DNA of 51,010 bases from an uncultured Lentisphaerota bacterium (GCA_900321255.1 ONVK01000012.1:1-51010), one strand, 5' to 3'; shown: positions 41,864-51,010, counted from the stretch's first letter. Numbers and translations: made by a program. The notes: generated by a model not told the origin, from the sequence alone.

Positions 41864-44800
41864 TCACGGCGCCTGCCCGAGCAGAAGGCGGACCGGGCCC
41901 AAAAGGCCGGATTTGACCGGCTCCTCCCCGTCGCCGAAATAGTCCCAGCTCGTGAACGCCACGCGGTTCGTCGCGGGACGCGAGCCGTCCGGACGCCACG
42001 CCCAGCCGGGGATGCGCTTAAGTCCCCTCCCGCAGAACGACTGCGTGCCAGACATGTCGCTCTGGTGGGTCCTAACGGGCCCCCACTCGCAGTCGTCGCC
42101 CGGAAGCACATGGTCGCCGAGGAGCCTGTTGTGCCACCCGTTTACGACCTCGACCTCAAGTTCGTTCTCTCCCTGCCGCGCTGCGTCAAGCGTCGCCACC
42201 TCGAACGGCGCGTGCCACGCGACGCCGAGGTCGCGCCCGTTGAGACGAACCCGCGCGATGTCCGCGACATCTCCGAGATCGATCTTCCGGACGGCCTTCG
42301 CGTCTTCCTTCGAAAGCTCGAGGCGCACGCGGTACATCGCCGCCCCGGAGAAGTATCGCACGCCCGGGATGCCGGAGTCGGACCACGAGGAAAGGCCCTT
42401 CATCTCCAGCGGGGAGGCAGGTGCGCCGCGCCCGGGCTCAAATGCGACGGACCACGTCCCGCCGACCGGCAGGCTGCGCGCAGCTTCGCGGCGGCGGCTT
42501 TCCGGCCAGGCGGCGCCGCGGCGGAACGTCACGAAGACCGACTCCTGCGGACCGAGCTTCATCGGAAGGCGCACATAGCCGTCGACGGGATCGACGATTC
42601 CGAGAAACTCCGTCTCTCCCGACCCGGGATACCAGAGCTCCGCCTGCCCTTCGGCGCGGAAATCGGCCGCAAAGGAAACTTCGCCCATGGAGACGTTAGC
42701 GACGAAGAAAAGCGCATTGCCGTCGGCGAGCCGACGCGCCGTTCCGAGAACGGGCCCGTCCGGTCCGACCGAAACCCCGCCAGCCACGCAGAACGGACGC
42801 TTCGGCAGCTCGTCGCCCTCGCCAAGGACTCCTACGCCGGCCCTGCGCGCGCGTTCCACGGCCGCGGCACATTCGCCGCGCAGCGCTTCGGGGACGGCAA
42901 GAAACGGATAGGAACGGCCGGACTCGCGCACAACCGCGCGCCCGGCGGCGAAGTCTACGCCTGTCAGGAAGACACGCCGCGGCACGACGTCGACCCCGTC
43001 GGTGATGCCTCGGAAATCCTCGACCGCGAGAACGTCGATCGTCTCCTCGCCACGCTGCAGGCGCTCCTGGCATCGCGCAAGATAGGCGAAGAACGCCTTG
43101 CCGGGCTCGAACCACGTCTGGTTCTCCCCGAAGTGGGCGCCCCAGTAGCCCATGTTCATGCCGGGCTTGCGGCAGGCGGGAAACGGCTGGTGCACCCAGT
43201 GGTGCAGGAACATGCAGTTGACGCCGCGGGCAAACGACGCGTCCGTGCAGGCCTTGAAGTCGCGCGGTGCGAGAACGTACGGATCCTGGAACGGCATCGC
43301 CGTGTAGGCCTCGGCAGCAAGGATGCGCCGCCCCATCGCGCGCCCTACGGCGCCGCCGAGCTGCGGGCTCCCGCCGACCGTGCCTTCCGGCACCCAGAAC
43401 GGACGAGCCCCCCAGAACTCCGTCGTCGGCACGTCGCTCGCGCACGCCGCCTCGCATCTGTCGAACGGCCCGCCATAGGGCTCCACGACGAACATCATGC
43501 CCTTTTCGTGGACGCGCTCGCGGAACACCCGGTAGTGCCGCTCGGTCGAAAGCTCGCCGACGGTGCGCGCCATGTCCGCCTTGATTTTCCCGGCCCCCTC
43601 CCGCGTCGCGCCGACATACGCGGGAAGAAGCGGAAGCGGGTCGTATCCGCGGCGCCTCGCGAACTCGTCGCGGAAGTCGTCCGTCCAGTCGTACGGCCCC
43701 GCCTCGTAGCTGTCCATCAGCATGAAATCGAGCCCGACGTCTTTCGCGAGCACATGGTCGAGATGCAGATTGACGGCCTTCGCGCTCATCTTGTCAGCCT
43801 CGAGGCATCTGCCGACGAGCGACTTCGCGACCGGCATGCACTGCGAGCCCGTGCACGTGTAGCCGAAGCGGTAGACCATGCCGTCCCTCTCCACCGTGCC
43901 GACATCGCGGTAGAAGCCGAGATTCGCTTCGGGCCGCGCGGGCGCGGCGCCCTTCTCCGCGACCGTCCATACGAGTTTCTTCATCGCGTTCTCAGGCGTG
44001 ATCCACGGCCCGCCAGAGACGGTGTAGCCGGGACAGTTGTGCATCCCCGTCTTAAGCCCGCGCTTCTTCGCCTCGCGCGCCGCGAACGCGACATACTCCC
44101 ACCATTTCCCCCCGCCGAACTCGAAATCCTCCATCGTGTCGTCATCATAGCCGCAGGCCGGGACTTCGGAACAGGGGCCGCGCGCGACCTGGAATATCAC
44201 GGCGCCGCCGATGCCGGCCCCCTTCATGGCGTCGAGGTCGCGGACGATCCCCTCCTTGGAAACCGCGGTTCCGCACCAGTGCCACCAGACAAACGGCTTT
44301 GCGCAGGGCCCGTTCGCACGGCACGCCGGAGGGCGCGAGATCAGATCGTCGACCATGTCGCGGAGCTTCGCCTTCGAAGTCCTCTCGACAAGCACGCCGT
44401 GCGGTCCGTTCCCGGCCCTGGCCCAGACGTTGGACCCCGTCTTGGGGTCGACGGACATCGTGCCGCGCTCCAGGCCGAAGTCGCGTTCCCACCCGCGCAC
44501 AGCGGCCAGCACCGTCAGTTCGTCCCACGATGGACGGCCGCGGCGCTCTTCGTTCCAGACCTTCATGCAGCGGACGAACGCCTCCGCCACCGGCCCCGAA
44601 GCAGCCCCCTGCCGCGCCGTTGGGATTCCCGTCAGGACATCCGCGCCGAGGTTGAAGTCGACGAAAAACACGGGGACAGGGCTTTCGCCGATCGCCTTGG
44701 CGGAGGATTCCGCGTCCATCCGGAGGTTGCATTCCATCCCATCCGGCAGGACGCCGCCCATCGCGTACCACGCCTTGACCTTCTTCGCGACGAGTTCGCG

Positions 44801-45322
44801 GCCGGAGAGCGGAGATATGCCGTCGGCTTCCGTCTCCAGAAGGCGGCGGACGTTCGTGAGGAATCCGACGGTGCAGATCGTGACGGATCCGTCGGGAGAG
44901 CCGGCGAGCGCGCGGCGGTAGATTTCGTTCGCGTCCGGCGCGGAGTCGGTCGAGGGGTGGCGCAACGACCACTTCCGCGCCGCGACCATGTCGGAGAAGA
45001 CTTCGCCGACGCCGTTGAGCTCGGTGCCGAACCGAAAGCCGATGTCCCTGCAGACGCCCATCGGGATGTCCGCGCGTCCGTACTCCGCGTTTATCGTCTC
45101 GCACATTCCGAGCGCCGGAGAACTGCGCGAGGACGACACGACGGCGAGGATTTCGCATTCTCCGGCGTCGGCGAGCGCGTTGAGGGCCGCAAGCGCGCCG
45201 ACGTCGTCGTAGTCCCCGCACATATCGGTGTCGAAGATGACGCGCGCGCGGTCGGCGCGCACAGCCGACGCCGACAACGCCAGGAGAGCGGCATATGCCA
45301 AAGCTGAAAGAGTTCTTGCCAT
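41864..45322 (-). CDS. Nucleoside hydrolase-like + GH106 (alpha-L-rhamnosidase-type) fusion, exported
   Basis: A 1152-residue exported protein with signal peptide LSALAYAALLALSASAVRA. Residues ~25-330 form an inosine-uridine nucleoside hydrolase-like domain: Asp cluster IFDTDMCGDYDDVGALAAL, then TICTVGFLTNVRRLLE, and a late WDELTVLAAVRGW. From about residue 345 a GH106-type glycosidase follows (PFVWWHWCGTAVSKEGIVRD, LKTGMHNCPGYTVSGGPWIT), ending with a jelly-roll carbohydrate-binding-like part (YRVRLELSKED; RVRLNGRDLGVAWHAPFEV). GH106 enzymes remove L-rhamnose from pectin or exopolysaccharide. There is no break between the halves. It starts 9 nt after the BatD-like gene. Confidence 0.82.
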   Translation of the reverse strand: MARTLSALAYAALLALSASAVRADRARVIFDTDMCGDYDDVGALAALNALADAGECEILAVVSSSRSSPALGMCETINAEYGRADIPMGVCRDIGFRFGTELNGVGEVFSDMVAARKWSLRHPSTDSAPDANEIYRRALAGSPDGSVTICTVGFLTNVRRLLETEADGISPLSGRELVAKKVKAWYAMGGVLPDGMECNLRMDAESSAKAIGESPVPVFFVDFNLGADVLTGIPTARQGAASGPVAEAFVRCMKVWNEERRGRPSWDELTVLAAVRGWERDFGLERGTMSVDPKTGSNVWARAGNGPHGVLVERTSKAKLRDMVDDLISRPPACRANGPCAKPFVWWHWCGTAVSKEGIVRDLDAMKGAGIGGAVIFQVARGPCSEVPACGYDDDTMEDFEFGGGKWWEYVAFAAREAKKRGLKTGMHNCPGYTVSGGPWITPENAMKKLVWTVAEKGAAPARPEANLGFYRDVGTVERDGMVYRFGYTCTGSQCMPVAKSLVGRCLEADKMSAKAVNLHLDHVLAKDVGLDFMLMDSYEAGPYDWTDDFRDEFARRRGYDPLPLLPAYVGATREGAGKIKADMARTVGELSTERHYRVFRERVHEKGMMFVVEPYGGPFDRCEAACASDVPTTEFWGARPFWVPEGTVGGSPQLGGAVGRAMGRRILAAEAYTAMPFQDPYVLAPRDFKACTDASFARGVNCMFLHHWVHQPFPACRKPGMNMGYWGAHFGENQTWFEPGKAFFAYLARCQERLQRGEETIDVLAVEDFRGITDGVDVVPRRVFLTGVDFAAGRAVVRESGRSYPFLAVPEALRGECAAAVERARRAGVGVLGEGDELPKRPFCVAGGVSVGPDGPVLGTARRLADGNALFFVANVSMGEVSFAADFRAEGQAELWYPGSGETEFLGIVDPVDGYVRLPMKLGPQESVFVTFRRGAAWPESRRREAARSLPVGGTWSVAFEPGRGAPASPLEMKGLSSWSDSGIPGVRYFSGAAMYRVRLELSKEDAKAVRKIDLGDVADIARVRLNGRDLGVAWHAPFEVATLDAARQGENELEVEVVNGWHNRLLGDHVLPGDDCEWGPVRTHQSDMSGTQSFCGRGLKRIPGWAWRPDGSRPATNRVAFTSWDYFGDGEEPVKSGLLGPVRLLLGQAP

Positions 45323-45331
45323 ACCCGCGCT

Positions 45332-46234
45332 TCAGGACTGGACGCAGCCCTCTTTCTTCAGGTAGCCGCGCGCGCTTTCCGTCGCGTCGTCGGCCATCTC
45401 GGGCGTCGCCTGCACGCCCGCGAACTTGACGAGATCGGCGGACTCGAGGAACCGCCTCAGCTCCTCGCTCCTCATCCCGCGCGATCCGATCTCCTCGAAG
45501 AACTCCTCCGTCGTCATGTGCGGCGCGCGGATGCCGTACTTGCGCTGGACGTAGCGGCGGACGACCATCGTGAGCTCAACGTAGAAGTCCTTGTATCGCC
45601 CGCGCCCGGGGAGGCCCTTCTTGAGAAGACGGTCAAGCTCCACCCACGCGCGCTCGATCGGGCTCATCCTGTGCTCCTTGATGCGGCGGGCGAGATAGCG
45701 CAGCAGGAACCACGCGGCCGCAACCACGGCGGCGACGGCGAAGAGCGCGAGCGCGCACCAGCCGACAAGCTTCCACGAAAGCGGAGGCAGGTCCTTCTGC
45801 GGGTCGGCCTCCATGTCGCCGGTCACCGTCTCGCGGGCCGGCGGGGCCTCGAAGTAGACAGGTCCCGCGACGAACGAAAGCGAGCCCTCGTCCGCCGCAG
45901 TCGACAGAAGCTTCGGAGAGGCGGTCACGGCAAACGGCGCGATCTTGTAGACGTCGGCGCACGGCTCCGGAACGAGCTTCCAGTTGACGGTCTCGACGAG
46001 AGAGCCGTCCGCGTTCTTCACGGGCTTCCCGGCGAAGTCCTCGGCAAGCGAAAAGCCGCGCACCCGGTCGCGGAGATCGGGGACTGACGCCTTGACGTCC
46101 TTCGGCGTCTTCATCGTCACCGTAAGAAAGACGCTACGCCCAGGATCGATCTGCGTGCGGTCGGCATCGACCTTGAGGTCAATCCCACCGCTGCTCATTT
46201 CGAGGACGGTCGCCGCTATGAGAAGAAGATTCAT
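45332..46234 (-). CDS. BatD/DUF4381-like membrane protein
   Basis: A 300-residue protein: a possible signal sequence (NLLLIAATVLEMSSGG), then an Ig-like beta domain (DRTQIDPGRSVFLTVTMKTP), one membrane helix at about residues 155-178 (LVGWCALALFAVAAVVAAAW), and a cytoplasmic helical tail with IERAWVELDRLLKKGLPGRG and MTTEEFFEEIG, as in DUF4381-type parts of aerotolerance (Bat) loci. It follows MoxR and DUF58 genes, the usual order. The start at 46234 gives a 1-nt gap to the upstream gene. Confidence 0.75.
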   Translation of the reverse strand: MNLLLIAATVLEMSSGGIDLKVDADRTQIDPGRSVFLTVTMKTPKDVKASVPDLRDRVRGFSLAEDFAGKPVKNADGSLVETVNWKLVPEPCADVYKIAPFAVTASPKLLSTAADEGSLSFVAGPVYFEAPPARETVTGDMEADPQKDLPPLSWKLVGWCALALFAVAAVVAAAWFLLRYLARRIKEHRMSPIERAWVELDRLLKKGLPGRGRYKDFYVELTMVVRRYVQRKYGIRAPHMTTEEFFEEIGSRGMRSEELRRFLESADLVKFAGVQATPEMADDATESARGYLKKEGCVQS

Positions 46235-46235
46235 T

Positions 46236-47144
46236 TCACCTTTTCCTTGCGCGTCGCTTGAAGAGAGCGCGGACACCGTCGATGTACGGCCTGTCCGTCG
46301 CGATGTCGAGGGTGTCTATCCCGGTCTTGCGGAAGAACTTAGTCAGCTCCTCGCGGTCGCTTTCCGCCTTTGCCGCGAACGCCTTCCTGACCTTCGCGCT
46401 CGAAGTGTCGACGAGCATGAGCTCGCCGGTCTCGGAATCCTCCAGCTCGACAAGCCCGACGTCGGGAAGCGTGCTTTCCGCCGGATCGGACACGGGCACG
46501 CATATCATGTCGTGGTGCCGCGCCGTCGCCCGGAGAAGCCGCGCAAGGCCGTCCGCGGCAGATGCGTCGCGCGAGCCGGCGATGAAGTCGCTTACGAGGA
46601 AGACGACTGCGCGTCGCTTCTGCACGCCGTTCAGGAACTTCAGGACCCCCTCGACGTCAGTGCCGCCCTTCGCCTCGTCCTCCGCGGCGAGAACCTCGCG
46701 GACGAGCCGCATCACGGAGTCGCGCCCCTTGCGCGGAGGGATGTACTTGACGATCCTGTCGGAGAAGAGGACGAGTCCGATCTTGTCCTGGTTGCGTATC
46801 GCGGTGAGGGCGAGAAGCGCCGTCACCTCGGCGGCGAGTTCCATCTTGGAGCGCGACCTCGAGCCGTAGCTCTGCGAGCCGGATACGTCGACGAGGAAGA
46901 GGATCGTGAGTTCGCGCTCCTCGGAGTAGCGCTTGATGTACGGGACGCCTGTCCGCGCGGTGACGTTCCAGTCGATCGTCCTGACGTCGTCTCCGGCGAT
47001 GTAGGGCCTGACCTCGTCGAATTCGACGCCCTGGCCCTTGAACGTGGAGTGGTAGTCGCCGGCCAGCTGGTCGTCGATGAGCCGGTTGGTGAGGATTCGT
47101 ATCTTCCCCACCTTCGCCATCAATTCCTTTACGTCGGTCGCCAT
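46236..47144 (-). CDS. DUF58 family protein
   Basis: A 302-residue protein of the DUF58 family, which contains a vWA-like fold. The hallmark is GQGVEFDEVRPYIAGDDVRT followed by IDWNVTARTGVPYIKRYSEE (about residues 37-75). The MIDAS-like residues lie in TILFLVDVSGSQSYGS (DxSxS). No membrane segment. DUF58 proteins work with MoxR ATPases in cell-envelope or metal-dependent maturation; both neighbours here support that. Confidence 0.9.
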   Translation of the reverse strand: MATDVKELMAKVGKIRILTNRLIDDQLAGDYHSTFKGQGVEFDEVRPYIAGDDVRTIDWNVTARTGVPYIKRYSEERELTILFLVDVSGSQSYGSRSRSKMELAAEVTALLALTAIRNQDKIGLVLFSDRIVKYIPPRKGRDSVMRLVREVLAAEDEAKGGTDVEGVLKFLNGVQKRRAVVFLVSDFIAGSRDASAADGLARLLRATARHHDMICVPVSDPAESTLPDVGLVELEDSETGELMLVDTSSAKVRKAFAAKAESDREELTKFFRKTGIDTLDIATDRPYIDGVRALFKRRARKR

Positions 47145-47201
47145 TTTATAAATCTCGACAGCTGATCTATGCGCACTTTGCGTTCTTTGCGGCTAAAATA
47201 C

Positions 47202-48164
<963 letters not shown>

Positions 48165-48165
48165 T

Positions 48166-50082
48166 TTATTTCTCCTTGTGTTGTCTGAAATCGCGTATCA
48201 TGTCCTTTACGACGGCCCAGCGCTCGCGCCTTATCTGCTTGACCGCGTTCGAAAGCCGCATCCTGTCCATTACGGCATCCCTGTCGCCGGTCGCGGGCAG
48301 CGCCCCGCGCAGGGCCTTGAAATGCGCCTCCCAGAACGACCTTACGAAGTCCTGCAGTATGTCCGTCGCGCTCATGCCGCTCGACTCCGTCTTTCCGGCC
48401 CCCACGAGGACGGCGTCAAACCACTCCCTCTCCCTCTGCCCGAGGCTCGCCGCGAAGGTCGCGAACACGTCCTCTCCGCTGGCCGCCTCCATGCGCCAGG
48501 TCTCGACGAACCGCCACGTGAAGGCGTGGGCGAAGACCTCGCGCGGCAGGAACTCGCCTATCATGCCGTCAAGCGTCCTGTCGCGCTCGTTCGACATGAG
48601 GAACTCCATGAACGCCGTCTCCCGCGGCGGCGGCGGCGCGACTTCTGCGGCGTCAGCCGCAGAAGGAGTCGGAAGTCGGGAGTCGAGAGTTGAAAGCCGG
48701 CTGTCCACATCGTCCTCATCGGCAGAAAGTTCCTGCGCGGCGGATGGCTGGTGGCGTGGAGCGGCGGCCTTTTTCCTCCTGACCGCCTCAAGCTCCTCCG
48801 CAAGCGCGGCGGACGGGAGCCCCAGGAGCTTCGACGCCTCGCCGACCATGCTCGCCCTCAAGACCGCCGACGGACATGCGGCAATCGTCGCGAGGACCGC
48901 CTTCGAGACGCGCGCCACGGCGTCGATCGACGACGGATCCGCCTCCTTCGCGCGCTCGACGCGGCACTGGAAGGATATTATCGACTCGCCCTTCTCCAAG
49001 AGCGCGCGAAATTGCCCGGCACCTTTCGTCCTCAGGAACGAATCAGGGTCATCGCCGTCGGGGAGGGAGACTACGCGCACGGGAATCTCCGCCGCGAGCA
49101 GCATGCCCGCCGAACGAATGGTCGCCTTGTGGCCCGCCGCATCGTCGTCATAGACGAGGACCGCCTGGCTCGCGACGCGCTTGAGCATCCTCACGTGCTC
49201 GTCGGTGAACGCCGTTCCCTGCCCGGCGACGGCGTTCGCGAAGCCGCTCGCATGGAGGCGAATGCAGTCGATCTGCCCTTCGCAGACTATCACCTCGCAG
49301 TGGGGGTCCTTCCCGATCGCGCGGCCCGCACGGTCGAACCCGAAGAGGACGTTGGACTTCTTGAAGATCGCCGTCTCCGGGGAATTCACGTACTTGCCGG
49401 AGTTCTTCTTCTCGACAAGCTGCCGCCCCGAGAACGCGACGACCCTGCCCTGCTTGTCGCGCACGGGAAACATAAGCCGCCCGCCGAAGCGGTGGTAGCC
49501 GCTGTCGCCCGGCCTGTTCGGCGCCTTGACGACGCCTGCGGCCTCGAGCTCTTCCGGCGTGTACTTGTACTTCTCGGCCCAGCGCAGGATGTTCGCGACG
49601 CCGTTCGGCGCGTAGCCGATTCCCCAGTCCTCCGCGACGGCGCCGGCGAGGGCGCGGCTCTCAAGGTATTTCCGCGCGGTCTCGCCCTCCTTTGCCTGAA
49701 GGAGGCAGCGGCGGTAGAACGCGGCGAGCTCGGCCATCAGCGAGTAGAGGCGCTTGCGGAGGCCAGCGTTGGGGTCTTCGGCCTCCTCGATCTTGACGCC
49801 GCACTGCTCGGCGAGCTTCTTCACGGCCTCGACGAACGTGAGGCCCTCCTGCTTCTGCACGAACTTGATTGCATCGCCCGACTCGCCGCAGCCGAAGCAG
49901 TGGTAGAACCCCTTGGACGAATTGATGTTGAAGGACGGGGTCTTCTCGTGGTGGAACGGGCAGCACGCCTTCGCCGTCGCCCCGGCGTGCTTCACCTGTA
50001 TGCCGTACGACGATATCAGTTCGGCGAGGTCGATCCTCGACTTGATATCCTCGACTATAGACTCTGTGATTCCCATTGCCAT
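48166..50082 (-). CDS. dnaG: DNA primase
   Basis: Bacterial primase, 638 residues, which makes RNA primers at the replication fork. The CHC2 zinc finger is CCPFHHEKTPSF...GFYHCFGCGESGDA (about residues 41-69). The TOPRIM core has VIVCEGQIDCIRL near residue 268 and VLVYDDDAAGHKAT near 313. A low-complexity linker at about residues 462-481, with the 7-residue unit DSRLSTL/DSRLPTP, is coded by a heptamer DNA array. The C-terminal part should contact DnaB. The ATG at 50082 (an alternative lies at 50076) has no ribosome site and is close to an extended -10. Confidence 0.95.
   Translation of the reverse strand: MAMGITESIVEDIKSRIDLAELISSYGIQVKHAGATAKACCPFHHEKTPSFNINSSKGFYHCFGCGESGDAIKFVQKQEGLTFVEAVKKLAEQCGVKIEEAEDPNAGLRKRLYSLMAELAAFYRRCLLQAKEGETARKYLESRALAGAVAEDWGIGYAPNGVANILRWAEKYKYTPEELEAAGVVKAPNRPGDSGYHRFGGRLMFPVRDKQGRVVAFSGRQLVEKKNSGKYVNSPETAIFKKSNVLFGFDRAGRAIGKDPHCEVIVCEGQIDCIRLHASGFANAVAGQGTAFTDEHVRMLKRVASQAVLVYDDDAAGHKATIRSAGMLLAAEIPVRVVSLPDGDDPDSFLRTKGAGQFRALLEKGESIISFQCRVERAKEADPSSIDAVARVSKAVLATIAACPSAVLRASMVGEASKLLGLPSAALAEELEAVRRKKAAAPRHQPSAAQELSADEDDVDSRLSTLDSRLPTPSAADAAEVAPPPPRETAFMEFLMSNERDRTLDGMIGEFLPREVFAHAFTWRFVETWRMEAASGEDVFATFAASLGQREREWFDAVLVGAGKTESSGMSATDILQDFVRSFWEAHFKALRGALPATGDRDAVMDRMRLSNAVKQIRRERWAVVKDMIRDFRQHKEK
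48665..48699. repeat. Heptamer array inside dnaG
   Basis: Five 7-nt units on the plus strand (GGAGTCG, GAAGTCG, GGAGTCG, AGAGTTG, AAAGCCG); read on the coding strand they are CGACTCC/CGACTTC/CAACTCT, the same YRACTYC family as the intergenic arrays at 7943 and 37284. In frame they encode a 7-residue repeating linker between the primase core and the helicase-binding part. Confidence 0.75.
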
Positions 50083-50095
50083 TGAATTGAAGTAT

Positions 50096-50104
50096 ATTAT
50101 ACCA
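50096..50104 (-). promoter_or_regulatory. Extended -10 promoter of dnaG
   Basis: TATGGTATAAT on the minus strand (TATAAT at 50096-50101), 13 nt before the first ATG of dnaG. The expected leader is about 6 nt. No -35 match is seen. Confidence 0.6.
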
Positions 50105-50116
50105 TACTGAGTGTGT

Positions 50117-50150
50117 ATATGCGCGTCCCCCGCCTTCAGCCGCGATTTAT
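50117..50150. repeat. Imperfect stem-loop between rhuM-like gene and dnaG
   Basis: CCCCGCCTTCA and TGAAGCCGGGG form an 11-bp stem with a single mismatch around a CGCGATTTAT-type loop. It lies downstream of the RhuM-like gene and ahead of the dnaG promoter on the same strand, so it could end the upstream transcript, although no T-run follows. A second GC-rich fold (CCTCCGCCGAGG on the minus strand) is adjacent. Confidence 0.4.
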
Positions 50151-50184
50151 TGAAGCCGGGGAACCTCGGCGGAGGCGCCGCAGA

Positions 50185-50670
50185 TCAAGGTGTCGCGAAC
50201 GCGGTTTTCTTGATGCGGGGAATTTCTCCGGAGTCTAGTTTCATGAATGCGAAACACTTTCTGCCGAGGTCCTTGAGAGACGCGCCGATGAGATAGACAT
50301 ATCCGCGCAAAACATACTCTTTCAGAATTCTATTAGCCCACTGCCTGAATCTGGTACCAATTACTGATTTTACGCGATACCCGACGGAAATAATTACATC
50401 TAGACTATATAGGGCCACTGGTCTGTCCGAGGTTGCAATTTGCAAATAATGCAAATTGCTTTCCTTGTCCAGCTCACACTCAGAAAAAATGTTCTTTATG
50501 TGCCGACTTATTACAGATACATCGCGTTGAAACAGCTCGCACAACTGCGCCTGCGTCAGCCACACCGTCTCGTTTTCAAGACGGACGGCGAGCCTGATTG
50601 TGTCGTCCGGCTGATAGACGACGATTTCGTTCTTGGGCTCAGGCAGATTACGCGGTTGATTATTGTTCAT
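50185..50670 (-). CDS. Shortened RhuM-like protein
   Basis: A 161-residue protein. Residues ~15-125 match the N-terminal part of RhuM family proteins (IRLAVRLENETVWLTQAQLC, ELFQRDVSVISRHIKNIFSE, DVIISVGYRVKSVIGTRFRQ, WANRILKEYVLRGY). The normal ~330-residue protein continues from there, but here it passes directly into VYLIGASLKDLGRKCFAFMK, a sequence type usually found near the C-terminus of such proteins, and then stops. An internal deletion is likely. GGAGG precedes the ATG by 7 nt. RhuM genes are common in mobile or restriction-linked regions; the role is unknown. Confidence 0.78.
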   Translation of the reverse strand: MNNNQPRNLPEPKNEIVVYQPDDTIRLAVRLENETVWLTQAQLCELFQRDVSVISRHIKNIFSECELDKESNLHYLQIATSDRPVALYSLDVIISVGYRVKSVIGTRFRQWANRILKEYVLRGYVYLIGASLKDLGRKCFAFMKLDSGEIPRIKKTAFATP

Positions 50671-50698
50671 GGCAATACCTCCATTAGGATGCCCTCGA

Positions 50699-50881
50699 TC
50701 AACGCGACTGGCCGTTCGAGCCGAAGCCGCGGAAGATTTCGGCGAAACCTGGCGGAAGGTCCTTGAGAAGATCCTCGCCGCTCTTGCCGACGTCATCCCT
50801 CGCGCAGACATAGTTCCTGCACATAATTCCATCACGCCAGGGGCATGTTCCCGTGGCGCACTTCGGACAGATTTGCTCCAT
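50699..50881 (-). CDS. Small Cys-rich protein
   Basis: A 60-residue protein with closely spaced cysteines, EQICPKCATGTCPWRDGIMC and NYVCARDD, which suggest metal binding, and a C-terminal segment LLKDLPPGFAEIFRGFG. Not recognised. AGGAG precedes the ATG at 50881 by 7 nt. It is 28 nt ahead of the RhuM-like gene and likely in the same transcript. Confidence 0.62.
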   Translation of the reverse strand: MEQICPKCATGTCPWRDGIMCRNYVCARDDVGKSGEDLLKDLPPGFAEIFRGFGSNGQSR

Positions 50882-50921
50882 GATTGGACTCCTATTCCTT
50901 TTGTCGTTTCCGACGCACTGC

Positions 50922-50940
50922 GCGGCCGAACGACGGCCGC
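50922..50940. repeat. 7-bp hairpin in the leader of the Cys-rich gene
   Basis: GCGGCCG and CGGCCGC are perfect complements around the 5-nt loop AACGA. It lies about 40 nt before the ATG of the Cys-rich gene. It could be an upstream terminator or a leader structure. The remainder to the window end (50941-51010) shows no gene. Confidence 0.4.
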
Positions 50941-51010
50941 AGGATACAATGCGCCTATGACGCATTTTCGGAATAGGCGATGCCTCGCCAGTTGCCGACG
51001 ACGCTTAGGC

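Noticed and set aside
41849..45307. Long plus-strand open frame antisense to the NH-GH106 gene, and similar ones at 1347-3128 and 37467-39821
   Set aside because: They are mirror frames of GC-rich genes whose minus-strand products have clear domains; the antisense products are low-complexity Arg/Ala/Val/Asp sequences without motifs.
47170..47199. Spacer between moxR and the DUF58 gene with TTTGCG repeats as another heptamer array
   Set aside because: The two TTTGCG copies are spaced by 9, not 7, and there are only two.

Overview
The window looks like a chromosomal segment of a Gram-negative, fermentative bacterium of the PVC group. Kiritimatiellota or another Verrucomicrobiota/Lentisphaerota lineage fits best, but this is inference from gene content and not from a marker-gene tree. 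The indications are a secretin and outer-membrane-type barrel proteins, a TolB propeller, a PPi-type phosphofructokinase, a TAT-exported Gfo/Idh oxidoreductase, a GH106-type rhamnosidase, and heptameric intergenic repeats. Nearly every gene is on the minus strand; only the phosphofructokinase gene is on the plus strand.

Right-to-left on the minus strand: (1) 50.2-50.9 kb, a small Cys-rich protein and a shortened RhuM-like protein. (2) 41.9-50.1 kb, dnaG, a MoxR ATPase, a DUF58 protein, a BatD/DUF4381-like membrane protein and a large nucleoside hydrolase-GH106 fusion, all closely packed. (3) 34.9-41.8 kb, a Gfo/Idh oxidoreductase coupled to GtrA, a secretin, a DUF481 barrel, a B12/radical-SAM gene broken by a 4-bp tandem duplication, and a mannose-1-phosphate guanylyltransferase coupled to a membrane coiled-coil protein. 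(4) 14.5-33.5 kb, a visibly AT-rich island. (5) 12.6-14.5 kb, a DUF234-type ATPase and a small zone of gene debris. (6) 1-12.5 kb, GC-rich housekeeping genes: truA, pfp, argJ, tolB, gatC/gatA, a cyclophilin, an LA_2272-type surface protein, DUF1015, DUF2062, a GGQ release-factor-like protein, rpsA, rpmB and a partial gap.

The island is the notable part. It reads as one operon of 16 or 17 genes transcribed from a single strong promoter near 33.53 kb (TATAAT, 17-nt spacer, a 10-bp palindrome between the -35 and -10). The genes have canonical GGAGG-type ribosome binding sites and many 4-bp overlaps. In transcription order they encode a ribbon-helix-helix-like protein, a 61-aa protein, a zinc-ribbon protein, an LA_2272-type surface protein, two small membrane proteins with a 47-aa peptide between them, two WXG100 (ESX-like) proteins, an alpha-helical protein, and a soluble FtsK/SpoIIIE-type ATPase with one intact motor. 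These are followed by an NrdG-like radical SAM enzyme, a coiled-coil protein, a tandem CbxX/EccA-type AAA+ protein, an FN3-like protein, a zinc-ribbon GTPase, a GTPase-associated protein 1 (GAP1)-like membrane protein and a membrane-anchored coiled-coil protein. WXG100 + FtsK + EccA-like AAA+ recalls type VII secretion. However, the ATPase has no membrane segment, none of EccB/EccD/EsaA/EssA/EssB is present, and the radical SAM and GTPase/GAP1 modules are not part of known T7SS. I regard it as a candidate undescribed WXG100-GTPase-radical SAM system.

Regulation visible elsewhere includes a recurring extended -10 element (TGGTATAAT) placed 7-14 nt before several start codons (ppi, argJ, pfp, secretin, dnaG), which predicts leaderless or nearly leaderless mRNAs. 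Heptamer arrays of the YRACTYC type lie between genes, and one lies in frame inside dnaG.
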